A stretch of 64,000 nt of DNA from Ampullaceana balthica (Eukaryota; Mollusca; Gastropoda; Lymnaeidae). Positions 41,901 through 48,372 of the stretch are shown piece by piece. Positions within the stretch are counted from its first letter, which is position 1, and every line of letters begins with the position of its first letter. The notes under the pieces are model-generated. The model had not been told where the DNA came from and ran no database searches. It was given only the letters and a program-made list of their open reading frames with translations. The stretch spans positions 602,889 to 666,888 of the forward strand of contig CALYLW010000700.1 in assembly GCA_944989445.1 (NCBI GenBank). The letters are read 5' to 3'. The translations under genes and the position numbers were made by a program.

Positions 41901-42298
41901 CACTTTAAACAAAAAAAAATTATTTTATTTGTTGGCAACCGTTGTGATTAAGTGATATAGCTTTGATTATTTTAATAAGATACTGGGAATTTGTGTTGTT
42001 ATATACAGTATTCATAAGAGATGGCAATTTATAATTATGATGTTTTATAATTTTTTTTTCTATATCTAATTTCAAAAGTAGTAACAACAAAAGGTTAATT
42101 TTATTTACAGCCTTTATCTTCAATATTGATTTTGTTCTTTGTCTTTTTAGACTCTTCGGATTTGTTGCCAGAAAACAGGGCTCCTCCAATGAGAACTCGT
42201 GTCATATCTTTGCAGAGTTAGATCCTGAACAACCAGCATCAGCCATTGTAAACTTTGTTACAAAGGTTATGATTGGCCAAAGCAAGGTCAAATCATAG
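5913..42298 (+). CDS. TNS: Tensin (C2 end, linker, SH2 and PTB), 23 exons, 5' part missing
   Basis: Exons: 5913-5981, 7728-7835, 9099-9311, 10657-11246, 12969-13286, 14371-14862, 15697-16054, 19069-19352, 31125-31272, 32520-32567, 33824-33997, 35093-35181, 35603-35701, 35872-36035, 37699-37782, 38148-38276, 38612-38704, 39043-39120, 39289-39375, 39917-40085, 40258-40326, 41587-41631, 42151-42298. All have AG/GT borders. Their phases agree throughout, except at 35701/35872, where one surplus base breaks the frame. The visible part is ~1350 residues: C2 end (1-22), a Ser/Pro/Gln-rich linker with a charged helix, SH2 (~1060-1180) and PTB (~1195-1345). Tensin is a cytoplasmic focal-adhesion adaptor: the PTB binds integrin beta tails, the SH2 binds phosphotyrosine proteins, and the N-terminal region binds actin. 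The phosphatase-like domain and start codon are not visible. Identity is firm from the SH2 and PTB words; which vertebrate paralogue is closest cannot be judged. Confidence 0.96.
6021..6128. repeat. 30-bp tandem repeat, 3.6 copies
   Basis: Unit TACTTAGACGATGTAAAGAC plus ten bases, at 6021-6050, 6051-6080, 6081-6110 and a partial copy. It is intronic, just after the C2-end exon, and produces a short repetitive open frame that I do not call a gene. Confidence 0.85.
6276..6573. repeat. 25-bp tandem repeat, 12 copies
   Basis: Unit CTATAGACAGACATCACCAA plus ATGTT. The copies are nearly identical, with a few single-base changes and one extra T at ~6502. It is an intronic minisatellite. It is not a CRISPR array: the units abut without spacers. 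Confidence 0.95.
7152..7329. mobile_element. hAT-type MITE, 178 bp
   Basis: Termini CAGAGCCGTCTTTAC and GTTAAGACGGCCCTG are inverted repeats. They are flanked by a perfect 8-bp target duplication GTTGTAGG (7144-7151 and 7330-7337). The interior has GC-rich GGGGCCCC/GGCCCCCGGGC stretches around an AT core. It is non-coding and lies inside a tensin intron. Confidence 0.9.
7728..7835 (+). CDS. TNS: Tensin exon: post-C2 segment with the SDSYENF motif
   Basis: In phase 1, out phase 1. It encodes [19 protein letters not shown] and then [10 protein letters not shown], matching the conserved (R/W)DSYENF word that follows C2 in tensins. Confidence 0.9.
9099..9311 (+). CDS. TNS: Tensin exon: linker with DGSLYATV
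   Basis: Acceptor TTCTGTTTCAG, donor G|GTTAGT, 213 nt, phase 1 to phase 1. It contains [13 protein letters not shown] and SSSLDSG, both at positions where vertebrate tensins have DGSLYA.V.K and SSDSG words. The linker is rich in Ser, Gln and Asn. Confidence 0.88.
10657..11246 (+). CDS. TNS: Tensin exon: linker with [13 protein letters not shown] helix
   Basis: 590 nt, phase 1 in, phase 0 out. It encodes an Asn-rich opening, then [16 protein letters not shown], which fits the conserved short amphipathic helix of tensins (an LD-like motif). Ser/Thr/Pro-rich sequence follows, with ISY-like words ([11 protein letters not shown]). No stop occurs over 197 codons. Confidence 0.9.
12969..13286 (+). 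CDS. TNS: Tensin exon: linker with Q-run and AQNKYYTRR word
   Basis: 318 nt, phase 0 to 0. It encodes [18 protein letters not shown] and then [20 protein letters not shown], resembling the W..QQQQKL...(E)K.LV.EL..AQ..Y.TRR block of tensins. This is probably a helical segment. Confidence 0.9.
13575..13746. mobile_element. hAT-type MITE, 172 bp
   Basis: Imperfect inverted ends (TAGTGGTAGCGAACC and CTCTGCCATCACTG) are flanked by a perfect 8-bp duplication GTGTAGGG (13567-13574 and 13747-13754). It is intronic and non-coding. Confidence 0.8.
14103..14168. repeat. Direct duplication of ~33 bp
   Basis: GACAGCTACTTAGG(C/A)AGTGTTACTTAG occurs twice in tandem in the intron before the next tensin exon. 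Confidence 0.85.
14371..14862 (+). CDS. TNS: Tensin exon: Pro/Ser/Gln-rich disordered linker
   Basis: 492 nt, phase 0 to 0, acceptor ATTATTGCAG. It encodes [14 protein letters not shown], then proline-rich words ([28 protein letters not shown]), a Q-rich run ([13 protein letters not shown]) and [12 protein letters not shown]. The open frame continues past the donor into the intron (to 15054), but that part is low-complexity and is left out. Confidence 0.9.
15697..16054 (+). CDS. TNS: Tensin exon: Arg/Glu-rich repeat helix
   Basis: 358 nt, phase 0 in, phase 1 out. After [17 protein letters not shown] it encodes about nine copies of the pentapeptide LREER (15-bp DNA repeat, ~15754-15900). Two near-perfect copies of [11 protein letters not shown] (33 bp each) follow, then [15 protein letters not shown]. 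The R/E alternation predicts a long, stable single alpha helix. The plus strand is almost pure purine over ~200 bp. Confidence 0.9.
16247..18585. mobile_element. Tigger/pogo-like TIR element, 2.3 kb, carrying a nested LINE fragment
   Basis: Left end CAGTCGAAACCGGTTAAGTC. The right end, read in reverse complement, is CAGTCGAAACCACTTAACTC. Both are flanked by TA (16245-16246, 18586-18587). CAGTCGAA..-type ends with a TA duplication fit the Tc1/mariner-Tigger group. No transposase frame survives. The element holds a reverse-strand reverse transcriptase fragment (16388-17145) and an (AT)n stretch near 17900-17925. Confidence 0.7.
16388..17145 (-). pseudogene. 5'-truncated non-LTR reverse transcriptase (CR1/Jockey-like)
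   Basis: Read on minus from ~17145, one frame gives [20 protein letters not shown], then [31 protein letters not shown], one in-frame TAA (16886-16888) and [20 protein letters not shown], ending ..SLINMQD at a stop (16388). The order FHP.KC, YLGV.I...L.W, (V)RP.LEY.S.VWDP..., I..IQKRAARF is the C-terminal region of CR1/Jockey-type reverse transcriptases, past the catalytic palm. 5' truncation is usual for such insertions. A diverged relative lies at 56.7-58.6 kb. Confidence 0.88.
19069..19352 (+). CDS. TNS: Tensin exon: linker with coiled segment
   Basis: 284 nt, phase 1 in, phase 0 out. It encodes [20 protein letters not shown] (helical), [15 protein letters not shown] and a Ser-rich end [12 protein letters not shown]. 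It is followed by the longest intron of the gene (19353-31124, 11.8 kb). Confidence 0.87.
19768..20374. mobile_element. hAT-type non-autonomous element, ~607 bp
   Basis: Left end CAGTGGTTCTCAACTTTTTT; right end TTGAGAAGCACTG, which is the reverse complement of CAGTGCTTCTCAA. The flanking 8-bp sequences match at only four positions, so the copy is old or the edges are slightly off. The interior is AT-rich with no frame. Confidence 0.6.
20380..22020. other. Intronic AT-rich sequence, nothing recognised
   Basis: Part of the 11.8-kb tensin intron. There is no exon-like frame. A short GT/G run lies at ~21952-21972. Confidence 0.5.
22030..22462. mobile_element. Foldback-type repeat, copy 1 of 3
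   Basis: Begins TTAAATCCTTTATATTAACT and ends near ATATATAAGGGATTTATAGT, so its ends are inverted repeats. Internal words (GATCGAACGTACCGTAATT, TTAATGCATTTTTAG) recur in the copies at 56831-57300 and 62743-63321. No coding frame. Confidence 0.7.
22557..23020. repeat. 24-bp minisatellite with internal duplication
   Basis: Diverged copies of GGACCTGACCTTGTATTAGA plus GGGT, about 19 units. A 42-bp block starting GTGTAGAGAATAATCTAACC occurs at ~22522 and again at ~22699, which points to a segmental duplication of ~177 bp inside the array. The unit is a multiple of three and gives a spurious minus-strand frame of (S/N)TRSGPPS repeats. Confidence 0.9.
23100..26600. other. Intronic sequence of the long tensin intron, mostly unassigned
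   Basis: GC is higher than in the flanking introns, with several C- or G-runs (23825-23840, 25390-25410, 25540-25555). A possible transcript start or leader exon at about 24720-24817 is discussed in the findings. Open frames at 25900-26160 and 26194-26535 lack recognisable motifs. Confidence 0.4.
26611..27008. mobile_element. MITE with GGGCCGT.. inverted ends, ~398 bp
   Basis: Left GGGCCGTTCTTAAATGACGT; the right end read in reverse complement is GGGCCGTCTATAAATGACGT. Both subterminal parts carry C-rich runs with CCCCTCGTCACA words. No clear target duplication was found, so the superfamily is uncertain. Confidence 0.65.
27220..27649. mobile_element. Tc1/mariner-like MITE, 430 bp
   Basis: Left CCGTATTTTCACGCATATTC; right end in reverse complement CCGTATTATCACGCATATTC, one mismatch in 20. 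Both are flanked by TA (27218-27219, 27650-27651). The interior repeats the words ATACCCCGC and AACCCGCCCACGC. No frame. Confidence 0.85.
28163..28640. repeat. 25-bp minisatellite, ~19 copies, first ~15 almost perfect
   Basis: Unit TCAAATTGTCACCCAGTGTT plus TTAAG. The first ~15 copies are identical; the last four gain point changes (CCCTG, CCTTAAG), so homogenisation runs from one side. No spacers separate the units. Confidence 0.97.
28770..29110. repeat. Degenerate ~36-bp tandem repeat
   Basis: Repeats of GTGAGTGTGATTGTATGATG followed by G(T)GTGATCGTATAAT, with variants such as TTTGATCG and GTAATCG. About nine diverged units. Confidence 0.8.
29846..29915 (+). mobile_element. tRNA-derived SINE head
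   Basis: TTGGTTACTACATCCGCCTG (A-box-like) and GGTTCAAGCCC (B box) lie at tRNA spacing, followed by an A/T-rich run. It lacks a paired acceptor stem, so it is taken as a SINE head and not a tRNA gene. Confidence 0.55.
29990..30291 (+). pseudogene. Relic of an OTU-type cysteine protease domain
   Basis: One frame reads [20 protein letters not shown] and then a stop. A second segment gives [20 protein letters not shown] followed by [13 protein letters not shown] and a stop (30289-30291). The first part fits the catalytic DGNC(L/F)(F/Y)R loop of OTU domains, with Thr in place of Asp. The second fits the Y...M...G.(W/Y)GG..E..A.SE motif. OTU domains are common in transposable elements, and this one sits just after a SINE-like head. 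With its stops it is non-functional. The call rests on two short motifs in the right order. Confidence 0.45.
31125..31272 (+). CDS. TNS: Tensin exon: linker
   Basis: 148 nt, phase 0 in, phase 1 out. It encodes [20 protein letters not shown] and a Gly/Thr/Pro-rich end [11 protein letters not shown]. Confidence 0.85.
32520..32567 (+). CDS. TNS: Tensin exon: [13 protein letters not shown] segment
   Basis: 48 nt, phase 1 to 1. It encodes [16 protein letters not shown], a well conserved FPVSP.TPY word of tensins. An open frame runs on into the intron; I do not include it, because the donor G|GTAATG fits the phase. Confidence 0.88.
33824..33997 (+). CDS. TNS: Tensin exon: linker
   Basis: 174 nt, phase 1 to 1. 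It encodes [20 protein letters not shown], a Ser/Pro stretch and [16 protein letters not shown]. The FSYATIPEG word may be a tyrosine phosphorylation site (inference). Confidence 0.87.
35093..35181 (+). CDS. TNS: Tensin exon: Gln-rich linker
   Basis: 89 nt, phase 1 in, phase 0 out. It encodes [20 protein letters not shown] and then [10 protein letters not shown]. Confidence 0.82.
35603..35701 (+). CDS. TNS: Tensin exon with a one-base frame problem
   Basis: 99 nt as read, entering in phase 0. It encodes [20 protein letters not shown] and then TSPKMLISP. After that the frame gives LSWK and leaves in phase 0, while the next exon (35872) needs phase 2. One C fewer in the CCCC run at 35687-35690 would make it leave in phase 2, reading ISPSAG into SPPSPGNF. 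Likely an assembly homopolymer error; a real frameshift cannot be excluded. Confidence 0.82.
35872..36035 (+). CDS. TNS: Tensin exon: [13 protein letters not shown] to [10 protein letters not shown]
   Basis: 164 nt. In the frame that fits tensin it enters in phase 2 and leaves in phase 1. It encodes [20 protein letters not shown] and ends [15 protein letters not shown], a basic Ser-rich block just before the SH2 region. The only AG that can serve as acceptor is 35870-35871, because an in-frame TAA lies at 35837-35839. Confidence 0.87.
36181..36262 (-). mobile_element. tRNA-derived SINE head (minus)
   Basis: The reverse complement has an A-box-like AGTGCGCTCGTC and a B-box-like GGGATCTAGCCC at tRNA spacing. 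A close relative lies on minus at 48830-48912. Confidence 0.6.
36315..37345 (+). pseudogene. 5'-truncated LINE reverse transcriptase, frameshifted
   Basis: Segments in three frames read [53 protein letters not shown] and then a stop (Tyr codon lost at 36582). These are followed by [65 protein letters not shown] and [17 protein letters not shown]. This is the palm-to-C-terminus of a common animal non-LTR reverse transcriptase. The catalytic FADD box is FADE. At least two frameshifts and one stop make it dead. It sits in the intron before the SH2 exons. Confidence 0.92.
37699..39120 (+). CDS. TNS: Tensin SH2 domain, four exons
   Basis: Exons 37699-37782, 38148-38276, 38612-38704 and 39043-39120, all phase 1. 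The domain opens [20 protein letters not shown], followed by [20 protein letters not shown]. The FVIRDS word carries the arginine (second exon) that binds phosphotyrosine in SH2 domains. [16 protein letters not shown], then [20 protein letters not shown], and the tensin-type end [20 protein letters not shown] complete it. No insertion, stop or missing key residue is seen. In tensins this domain binds tyrosine-phosphorylated focal-adhesion proteins. Confidence 0.97.
39289..42298 (+). CDS. TNS: Tensin PTB domain and stop, five exons
   Basis: Exons 39289-39375, 39917-40085, 40258-40326, 41587-41631 (45 nt) and 42151-42298. The first ends [13 protein letters not shown]. The second gives [20 protein letters not shown], the hallmark opening of the tensin PTB, and [18 protein letters not shown]. 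The third gives [20 protein letters not shown], the fourth [14 protein letters not shown], and the last [20 protein letters not shown] and [19 protein letters not shown] before TAG (42296-42298). In the family this domain binds NPxY motifs of integrin beta tails. It appears complete. Confidence 0.97.
39385..39800 (+). mobile_element. 3' end of a LINE with (ATT)n tail
   Basis: One frame reads [17 protein letters not shown], a stop, then [20 protein letters not shown] and [12 protein letters not shown]. These are the last residues of a non-LTR reverse transcriptase protein (..W..LP..I.......FK..LKT.LF). A 3' UTR ending AAGCGCTGTGACC.. and CAGCGCTATAAA, then ATT repeats, follows. The insertion starts within about 10-20 bp of the splice donor of the exon ending at 39375. 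Confidence 0.8.
40855..41095. repeat. 19-bp tandem repeat, ~12 copies
   Basis: Unit TTCATGGACTGTACTTCCA with T/C and A/G variants. It is intronic and yields overlapping pseudo-frames on plus (IHGLYFHSC repeats). Confidence 0.9.
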
Positions 42299-45200
42299 AT
42301 GAAGCATCTGATTGGATAGTTTGAAATGAATGTTCACATCCTCATTAATTGTTTCATGGCTATAATTCATACATCTGGTGTATATAGAACTAAAGTGAAC
42401 AAATGAGATACCTAAATGTGACAGTGTATTTTCACTTTCAGTCCCTAGTAGCCTCATTAGCACTTGCTTAGTAGCATTCAGTGAAGGCTTTCAGTTGATG
42501 CGCTCAGTTGTGTTGCTGTTTGTTGATGTACGAAAGTAGTGCCACTTCATACTCCTCTTACAATTTTCTTGGTATAGTAAAATTAATATAATGATGCTAT
42601 TGATAATTAAATTATAAAATAATGGTTGTAATTTGATGTGCATAGCTTCGGGGACACAGTCTTGTGAAAGAATATAACGAGTAAAACAGTGTATTTCATT
42701 TTACTCTGTAACCGTAATTGTATATTATTATGAATGTGCGCATGTAGAGATTTATCAGTCTGTCCATTGTATATAGATTTTAGAGCATGTGAGACTAGGC
42801 TGTCCAGGTTTATTGTTCAACATATGTGTATAAATATGGATATATAGCTACCCAGAAGGCAATAACAATAAATTTTATCTTTATTCTTGACCTCACTTGA
42901 GGATCCTGCCCAGATTTTTTTCTTGAAGTAGATATATATTTGTAGAGAAATAATTGTAAATTAACCACTTTTCTATCTTACTATAGAACATGAACATTTA
43001 TTCGTTTTTATATTTGTTTGAAGTAGCTTTATGAATATTTTATTTTAAACTGTGTCATATTAAAATGCGTGTGCATGATTTTATGTGCAGTTTTATAACA
43101 CATAAGAAATCTGTTCTCTGGAGTATAGTCATAATAAGTAGGGGACATTTTGATATTATATTACTAGGTTTGAGATGTTTTTTCTGTTCTGTAATTGTCA
43201 GATTAATCTTTGTTGCCAGTTTGAAGCATCTAAAACATTTTTTTCTTTAAAAAAATGACCATTTCTTCTTTTTCTTGCATATACATAATTTATCCCTTTT
43301 TTTACATTGTACTTTACAAGTGTTACAAGTTCCGGTGTGAGAATATAAATTTAATCTGTCTGAAAGTGTTTATTTCTTTTAACATTGGGGAAGGGAAGTG
43401 AAGTTTTGGTGTATTGTTTTATCCATTTGACTTAAATATTGTTAGTACAATGCCCAGGATGCTTAATTCTTATATGCAGATAAATATTTGTCATACAGTT
43501 AAGTATATACATGAAACTATTTATTGTAATGAAATTTTTTGTAAGAAAATTATTTTATTTACATTTTTATTAGTTAGTCATTTATTTTTTTTTGTTGGGT
43601 CCTGCCTTAAGTTTAAGCATGCATACCTCCCTTTGGTTCTTAACCTTTTGCTCAGTGAATTTTTTTAAACTGCCCAATAGAAAAGCTCCTCCCCTTCCCC
43701 CGAATTATATATAATATATTGGATTCTGTGCCCTTGTCTTCAATTTTTGCCTGTAGATAATTTACAAAACACAACAATAATTATATTTTTGAATTACAGT
43801 GCATAGATATACATAAATACTGTTGTTACGTTTTGTTAAAGGGAATTATTATTCTCCCTATGTTTATTTTTATAACAGTTAATTACTTTATTAACTATAA
43901 TATATTATTTTTTTTATATTCAATGCAAGAGAGAAAAAATACACTAATTTATAGACTTTCAAGAAGAGCAGTTCTGATAGCTAAAAAGATAATGCCACTT
44001 CTCCACAAATTTGGTGCTATAGTCCTATAAGACTTTTTATTTTCTTGTTTTATGTCCTTACAGACATGTTTCAAAGTACATACCTGGTGTTTATTATATT
44101 CAAGTACAAAAAAATCTAATTCTAAGCCTGGTTTAAAGTTGTTTTTTTTTATCATACAAGTAGAAATGACTTGGACAAAAAAAAAGCAAACAAAGCAACA
44201 TATACTAAAATAATTGTCCTTTTATAATTAATGTGTCTTTGTTCTAAATAAGCCAATTGAAAGAAAAACATATAAAAGCTGGCAGATAGCTAACCACACT
44301 GCCAAGAAATGTAGATGAAAGTTGATGGCCCATAAGTTTAAGGGTCAGGTGTTGTGATAAGGGGAAACAATTATACTGTTTGTTGAGTAATACTATAATT
44401 TCTATCAAGCCTACATATGAAAAGTGTTGAAATTTGTAGAATCAATGTTAGTGTGTTTCTCAGAACAAAGACTAAAAATAGATGTTTACGTTTGGTTATA
44501 AAAAATGTACCTTCTGGTTTTGGCATTGTTTGTCTTAAAACACGTTAGGTCCAGTACCTAAGAAGTGTGTACACATAATTTTAACGTATATTTATCTTGT
44601 ATAAAAATATATATTTACTGCTCTCAAAATATGTAATACTTATATAGTGCATGGGTGTTTTCAGCTTATTTTAAATAACAATTTATGTTTTCAAAAGGCC
44701 TAAAACGTGTTATCTTTCTCAGATCATTTAAGTTAATAAAAACATTAAAATGGATTGTTACATTTCTAGATAATGTTTTAAAGTTAATTTAAAGTTAAAA
44801 TAGATACTACTATTTTCATTCAAATTAGGTCAAACATTAGTTTGAAAATAATTAATAATGTTTAATTCAGTAATTAAAAAATAATTAAATAATTTATTTT
44901 TTATGTTATTTCATTTTTTTTTAAAATGGGTTGTTGCATTTTTCTTTTCTTCAAGTATTAGGTGCCTTCATTTTCAAAGTGCTAAACAAATTAATTCATT
45001 TCTGTAATAAAATGCTGTATTCTGCAAACAAAAAAATAAATTGTTTTTTGAAACTAGCCTAGATCTGAAATGTTGGATGTAGCTAAAAGTTTTTCATCTT
45101 AGAACAAAATCCATAATAATATTCAATTTATGGTCAGAAACTACATGTATATGTTTTAAAATTATTTTTCAAGCTTTATTTTTCTCTCTTGAAATATAAT

Positions 45201-46480
45201 CACAACCCTTCTTGAGCTGGATTAGTCTGTACATTGAATAAACATGTTATGCATGTCCATCTCAGGTCTTTGTATGTTATTCATAGCTATACGCAAATAA
45301 CTGAGTTTTAGTATCTTGAGGTTTTAAGAATAAAAACTTGGCCGACATCTTGAACTCTTTCCCCTTTGGCTGCCACTACCCATATTCTATCTTAATTAAA
45401 TAGTTGAACTAATAGTCATTATTATCGAAATAATAGACTAAGTGTAAGAACGGTCTAAAAATATTTTTCAAATATAAATATTGTAACAGTTTATGAATAT
45501 GAAGAAGTGTTTATGTTTTTAGCCTTAATTTCAGTAAAAAATATATATTTTTTTTTAAAAAAATGACATTTTGAAATATGGTTCTTCAAATTTTATAAAT
45601 TTATTTAAAGAAAAAATATTTCATTCTGGATGGTTACCATTAACATTTAGGGGGTTCACAGCTTGTAAATTTATCTCTCTAGTTACCAGACTTAAATATG
45701 ATTGTTAAGTTTTGTGTGCACATTTGGGTTTTAATAGATGAAAACTAATTGTTGAAAAACCCATGATTGCATAAATTTTTAATCTTATTTTGGAATCATA
45801 ACTCAAAATGTATCAGGTACAATTAAATACTTTGTACTGATGATGTGTATGATTTATCCAAGCAAGCGTTTCCTCATAAAAAAATAATTTTAGATAAATG
45901 TCCTACATCCTTGGAGGCCGTGACTATGAAAAATAATTGCATAGTAATATAGAATTTTTTAAAATTATATTTTTTAAAAATCATCTAAAAAGAGATACAA
46001 TTAAAAGCAATCTTAAGAGCAAAGTCAATCATGTTCAATACCAGTGTGCTGAATGTAAGCTCTTTATCTCTACAGACTAAAATGATGCACCATGCACAGT
46101 GTTGTAAAACACAAAATCAAATAATGAAGAAAAACAATAAAAACAACTTTGGATTAAGATATTGAAATATTTTATAATATAGTTAGAAAATTATTAATTT
46201 TAAATAATTGCTAATATGGGTAATAAATTGTAGATTATGATGAGTGTAAAATAATTTATGCTTACATTTTTACTAAATTATATAAAGAAGCATAACACTC
46301 ATCCCCCCACACCCCCAAAAAGAAAATACATTAATTTAAATAAAAAGTTGTTAACCATTTTATACATCACTTTCTAATAAAATATTGTATATCAATAATA
46401 TATTTACAAATATACACATTTATGCATATGTAAATAAATACTTTTTAAGATGAATACATCGTAAGAAAAAAAACATTGCA
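42299..46480 (+). other. TNS: Tensin 3' UTR and downstream AT-rich sequence
   Basis: Follows the TAG. The first good poly(A) signal is AATAAA at 42867-42872; others lie at ~45005 and ~45236, so longer 3' UTR forms are possible. No further gene is seen. T- and A-rich runs dominate. Confidence 0.6.
42867..42872 (+). terminator. Candidate poly(A) signal of tensin
   Basis: AATAAA 569 bp after the stop codon, in AACAATAAATTTTATC. It is the first canonical hexamer downstream of the gene; its use is inferred. Confidence 0.5.
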
Positions 46481-46488
46481 GTTGCTAA

Positions 46489-47225
46489 TAGGGCTGTCAT
46501 TATTGTTTAAAAAGACTGCCAGGGTACCTATCCAAATTTTGAACAAAGTCTTTCAAAAATAAGGGCATTAATCGTATGATGTCACTGGGTTATTTCTAGT
46601 TCATAACTGACAACTGTTGTAATTAACCAAACTTTCCGAGACTTGCCCCTACTGAGTGGAGGCGACCCATAGCATCTAATTTTGTTTTAACAGTGATTTA
46701 AAAAGAAATTGTGGGGATAGGAGTGCAGAAAGGAATGAACAAAAAAGGGGGGTGGGGGGGGGTTTGATGAACAACATTGGCTTGTCTCAATAATGTCGGC
46801 GTATTTCAAAGCCAAAGCATAGTTCATTTCTGTTGTTTCCAGCCCTTCCTAAATTTAGGCGTTGCAGTCAATGTTCCTTATTGGAAAAATTCAAAGAACC
46901 AAAACCTGTGTTAGATGATTTTTGTTTCATGTTCCAAGAAAAAAGGTGTATCAAAATATGTAGAAGTTTGTCGGGAACGTGTTTTATTTCTGGTTGACAG
47001 TTATTTCTTTTTAAGCGTTTTCATATTAAACGTATTTCACAGCATATATTTTAAACGAAAAGTTTTAATTTGATAAATTGTTGTCGAGCCAAAATGTGAA
47101 CACATAAGGGCTGGAGTTCGATCACCGTTGGTATAGACATTGCAACAACATTTTCACGGGTACCCGGGCACAAATTTACTACTCGGGTAATTGCTCGGCT
47201 ACAGGTACCCGGGTTGACAGGCCTA
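46489..47225. mobile_element. hAT-type non-autonomous element, 737 bp
   Basis: Left end TAGGGCTGTCA, right end TGACAGGCCTA (reverse complement TAGGCCTGTCA). They are flanked by a perfect 8-bp duplication GTTGCTAA (46481-46488 and 47226-47233). ACCCGGGTACC-like words lie beside the right end. No transposase frame. Confidence 0.88.
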
Positions 47226-47283
47226 GTTGCTAATAATAACTAATAATGAGCTGAATATAAGCAAATGTTTTTAGCGTGAAGGA

Positions 47284-47669
47284 TTAGAGCCTGATTTCAG
47301 TCAGAGCAGAGAATGTCTTTGTGTTACCATCTGACACAAGAGCTGTAATATCGTAGCAGATGCAGCAGTTCTGTCTTGCCACAATATAATCTCTAGCTGC
47401 TTTCACTTGCATGGCCGCTGATGGTATTTGGTTTGTGGTCTTCATGCTAAATAATGTTTCTGCAGTGGGAAAGCAACTCTCATCATCATCATCATCATGC
47501 TGTCTCCAAAAGGAGCACGTTGCTAAAAAAAATAAGTTAATAATCTTCTGGTTAGAAGGAGCGTCTGTAACACATAAGATATTTATGAGAAGTAGAAAAT
47601 TTACAGCATAATGAATGGAAACCAAAATTGTTATATCATAATTGTGAATTGTTCCTTACGTGTTTCCAT
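47284..47669 (-). CDS. Candidate two-exon micro-gene, 82 residues
   Basis: On minus, ATG (47669-47667) begins a 10-nt coding piece ending at 47660 with donor C|GTAAGG. A 137-bp intron ends in a strong acceptor (TTAACTTATTTTTTTTAG), and exon 2 runs 47522-47284 to TAA. Phases match (phase 1). The peptide starts METPTCSFWRQHDDDDDES and ends with CCICYDITALVSDGNTKTFS and ALTEIRL. The Asp run is a GAT microsatellite. An in-frame TAA lies 15 nt before the ATG. I recognise no family. Exon 2 looks more exon-like than exon 1 and might belong to a larger or transposon-derived gene. Confidence 0.35.
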
Positions 47670-48257
47670 CGCAGTTAGCAGTTATATCATGGGCTGTATA
47701 ATTTATTAACTTTACTTGAGCTTCAGACAACGTTAAAAGATTTGTTTTTAAAAAATAATATATTCATTAATTTTGGTACAGGTGTTTTTAAAAAAAAATC
47801 AAATCAACCTTGTCTAATAATATGCCTTTCCTTATAGACTATAGAGAATAAAACTTTAATTGCCTTCTTTCTTTGCTCTCAGATTCAGAAGCAAAATATT
47901 ATGCTTGACATTGTGTTTCATCCAGTTAATCTAACTCTAGCCAAATATGAGAGCAATGCTTAGTACTTAAGAGCATACCTAATAGTAAATAGTAATATGA
48001 ATTACTTTTAAGTATACGCTTAGAAATGTCAATCTAAACCAAAAACTACTTTGAGCCTACGGCTACGGCGTCGCCCACTTAACTAGCCTAGTTAGTTAGT
48101 AATTCATAAGTCATAAGTACTTTATAATTCATAAATGCAATTCTAATTTCTCAAGTGTATTAATAAAATATGTATTTGTTGCTTTAAAACAAGTTTTTCG
48201 TGTGTTTTGTTGAGTTTAAAGGGGTTTTAAATTTTAACCATTAAAATTAAAAAGTGC

Positions 48258-48364
48258 ATTTCAAATCAGTCGAATGAGTATTTAAACGCAATTTCCAACA
48301 AGGAATTTCCGATTTTTTATCAAGGGAAATCATTCTAGATTATAATAAAAGTCGATTCAAATAA
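48258..48364 (-). repeat. Dispersed repeat, one part, cut by the element at 48373
   Basis: The word GAATGAGTATTTAAACGCAA and the stretch to AGTCGATTCAAATAAG match, in inverse orientation, the stretch 57840-57912. The other part of the same copy continues at 49576-50097. Confidence 0.8.
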
Positions 48365-48372
48365 GTAATAAG

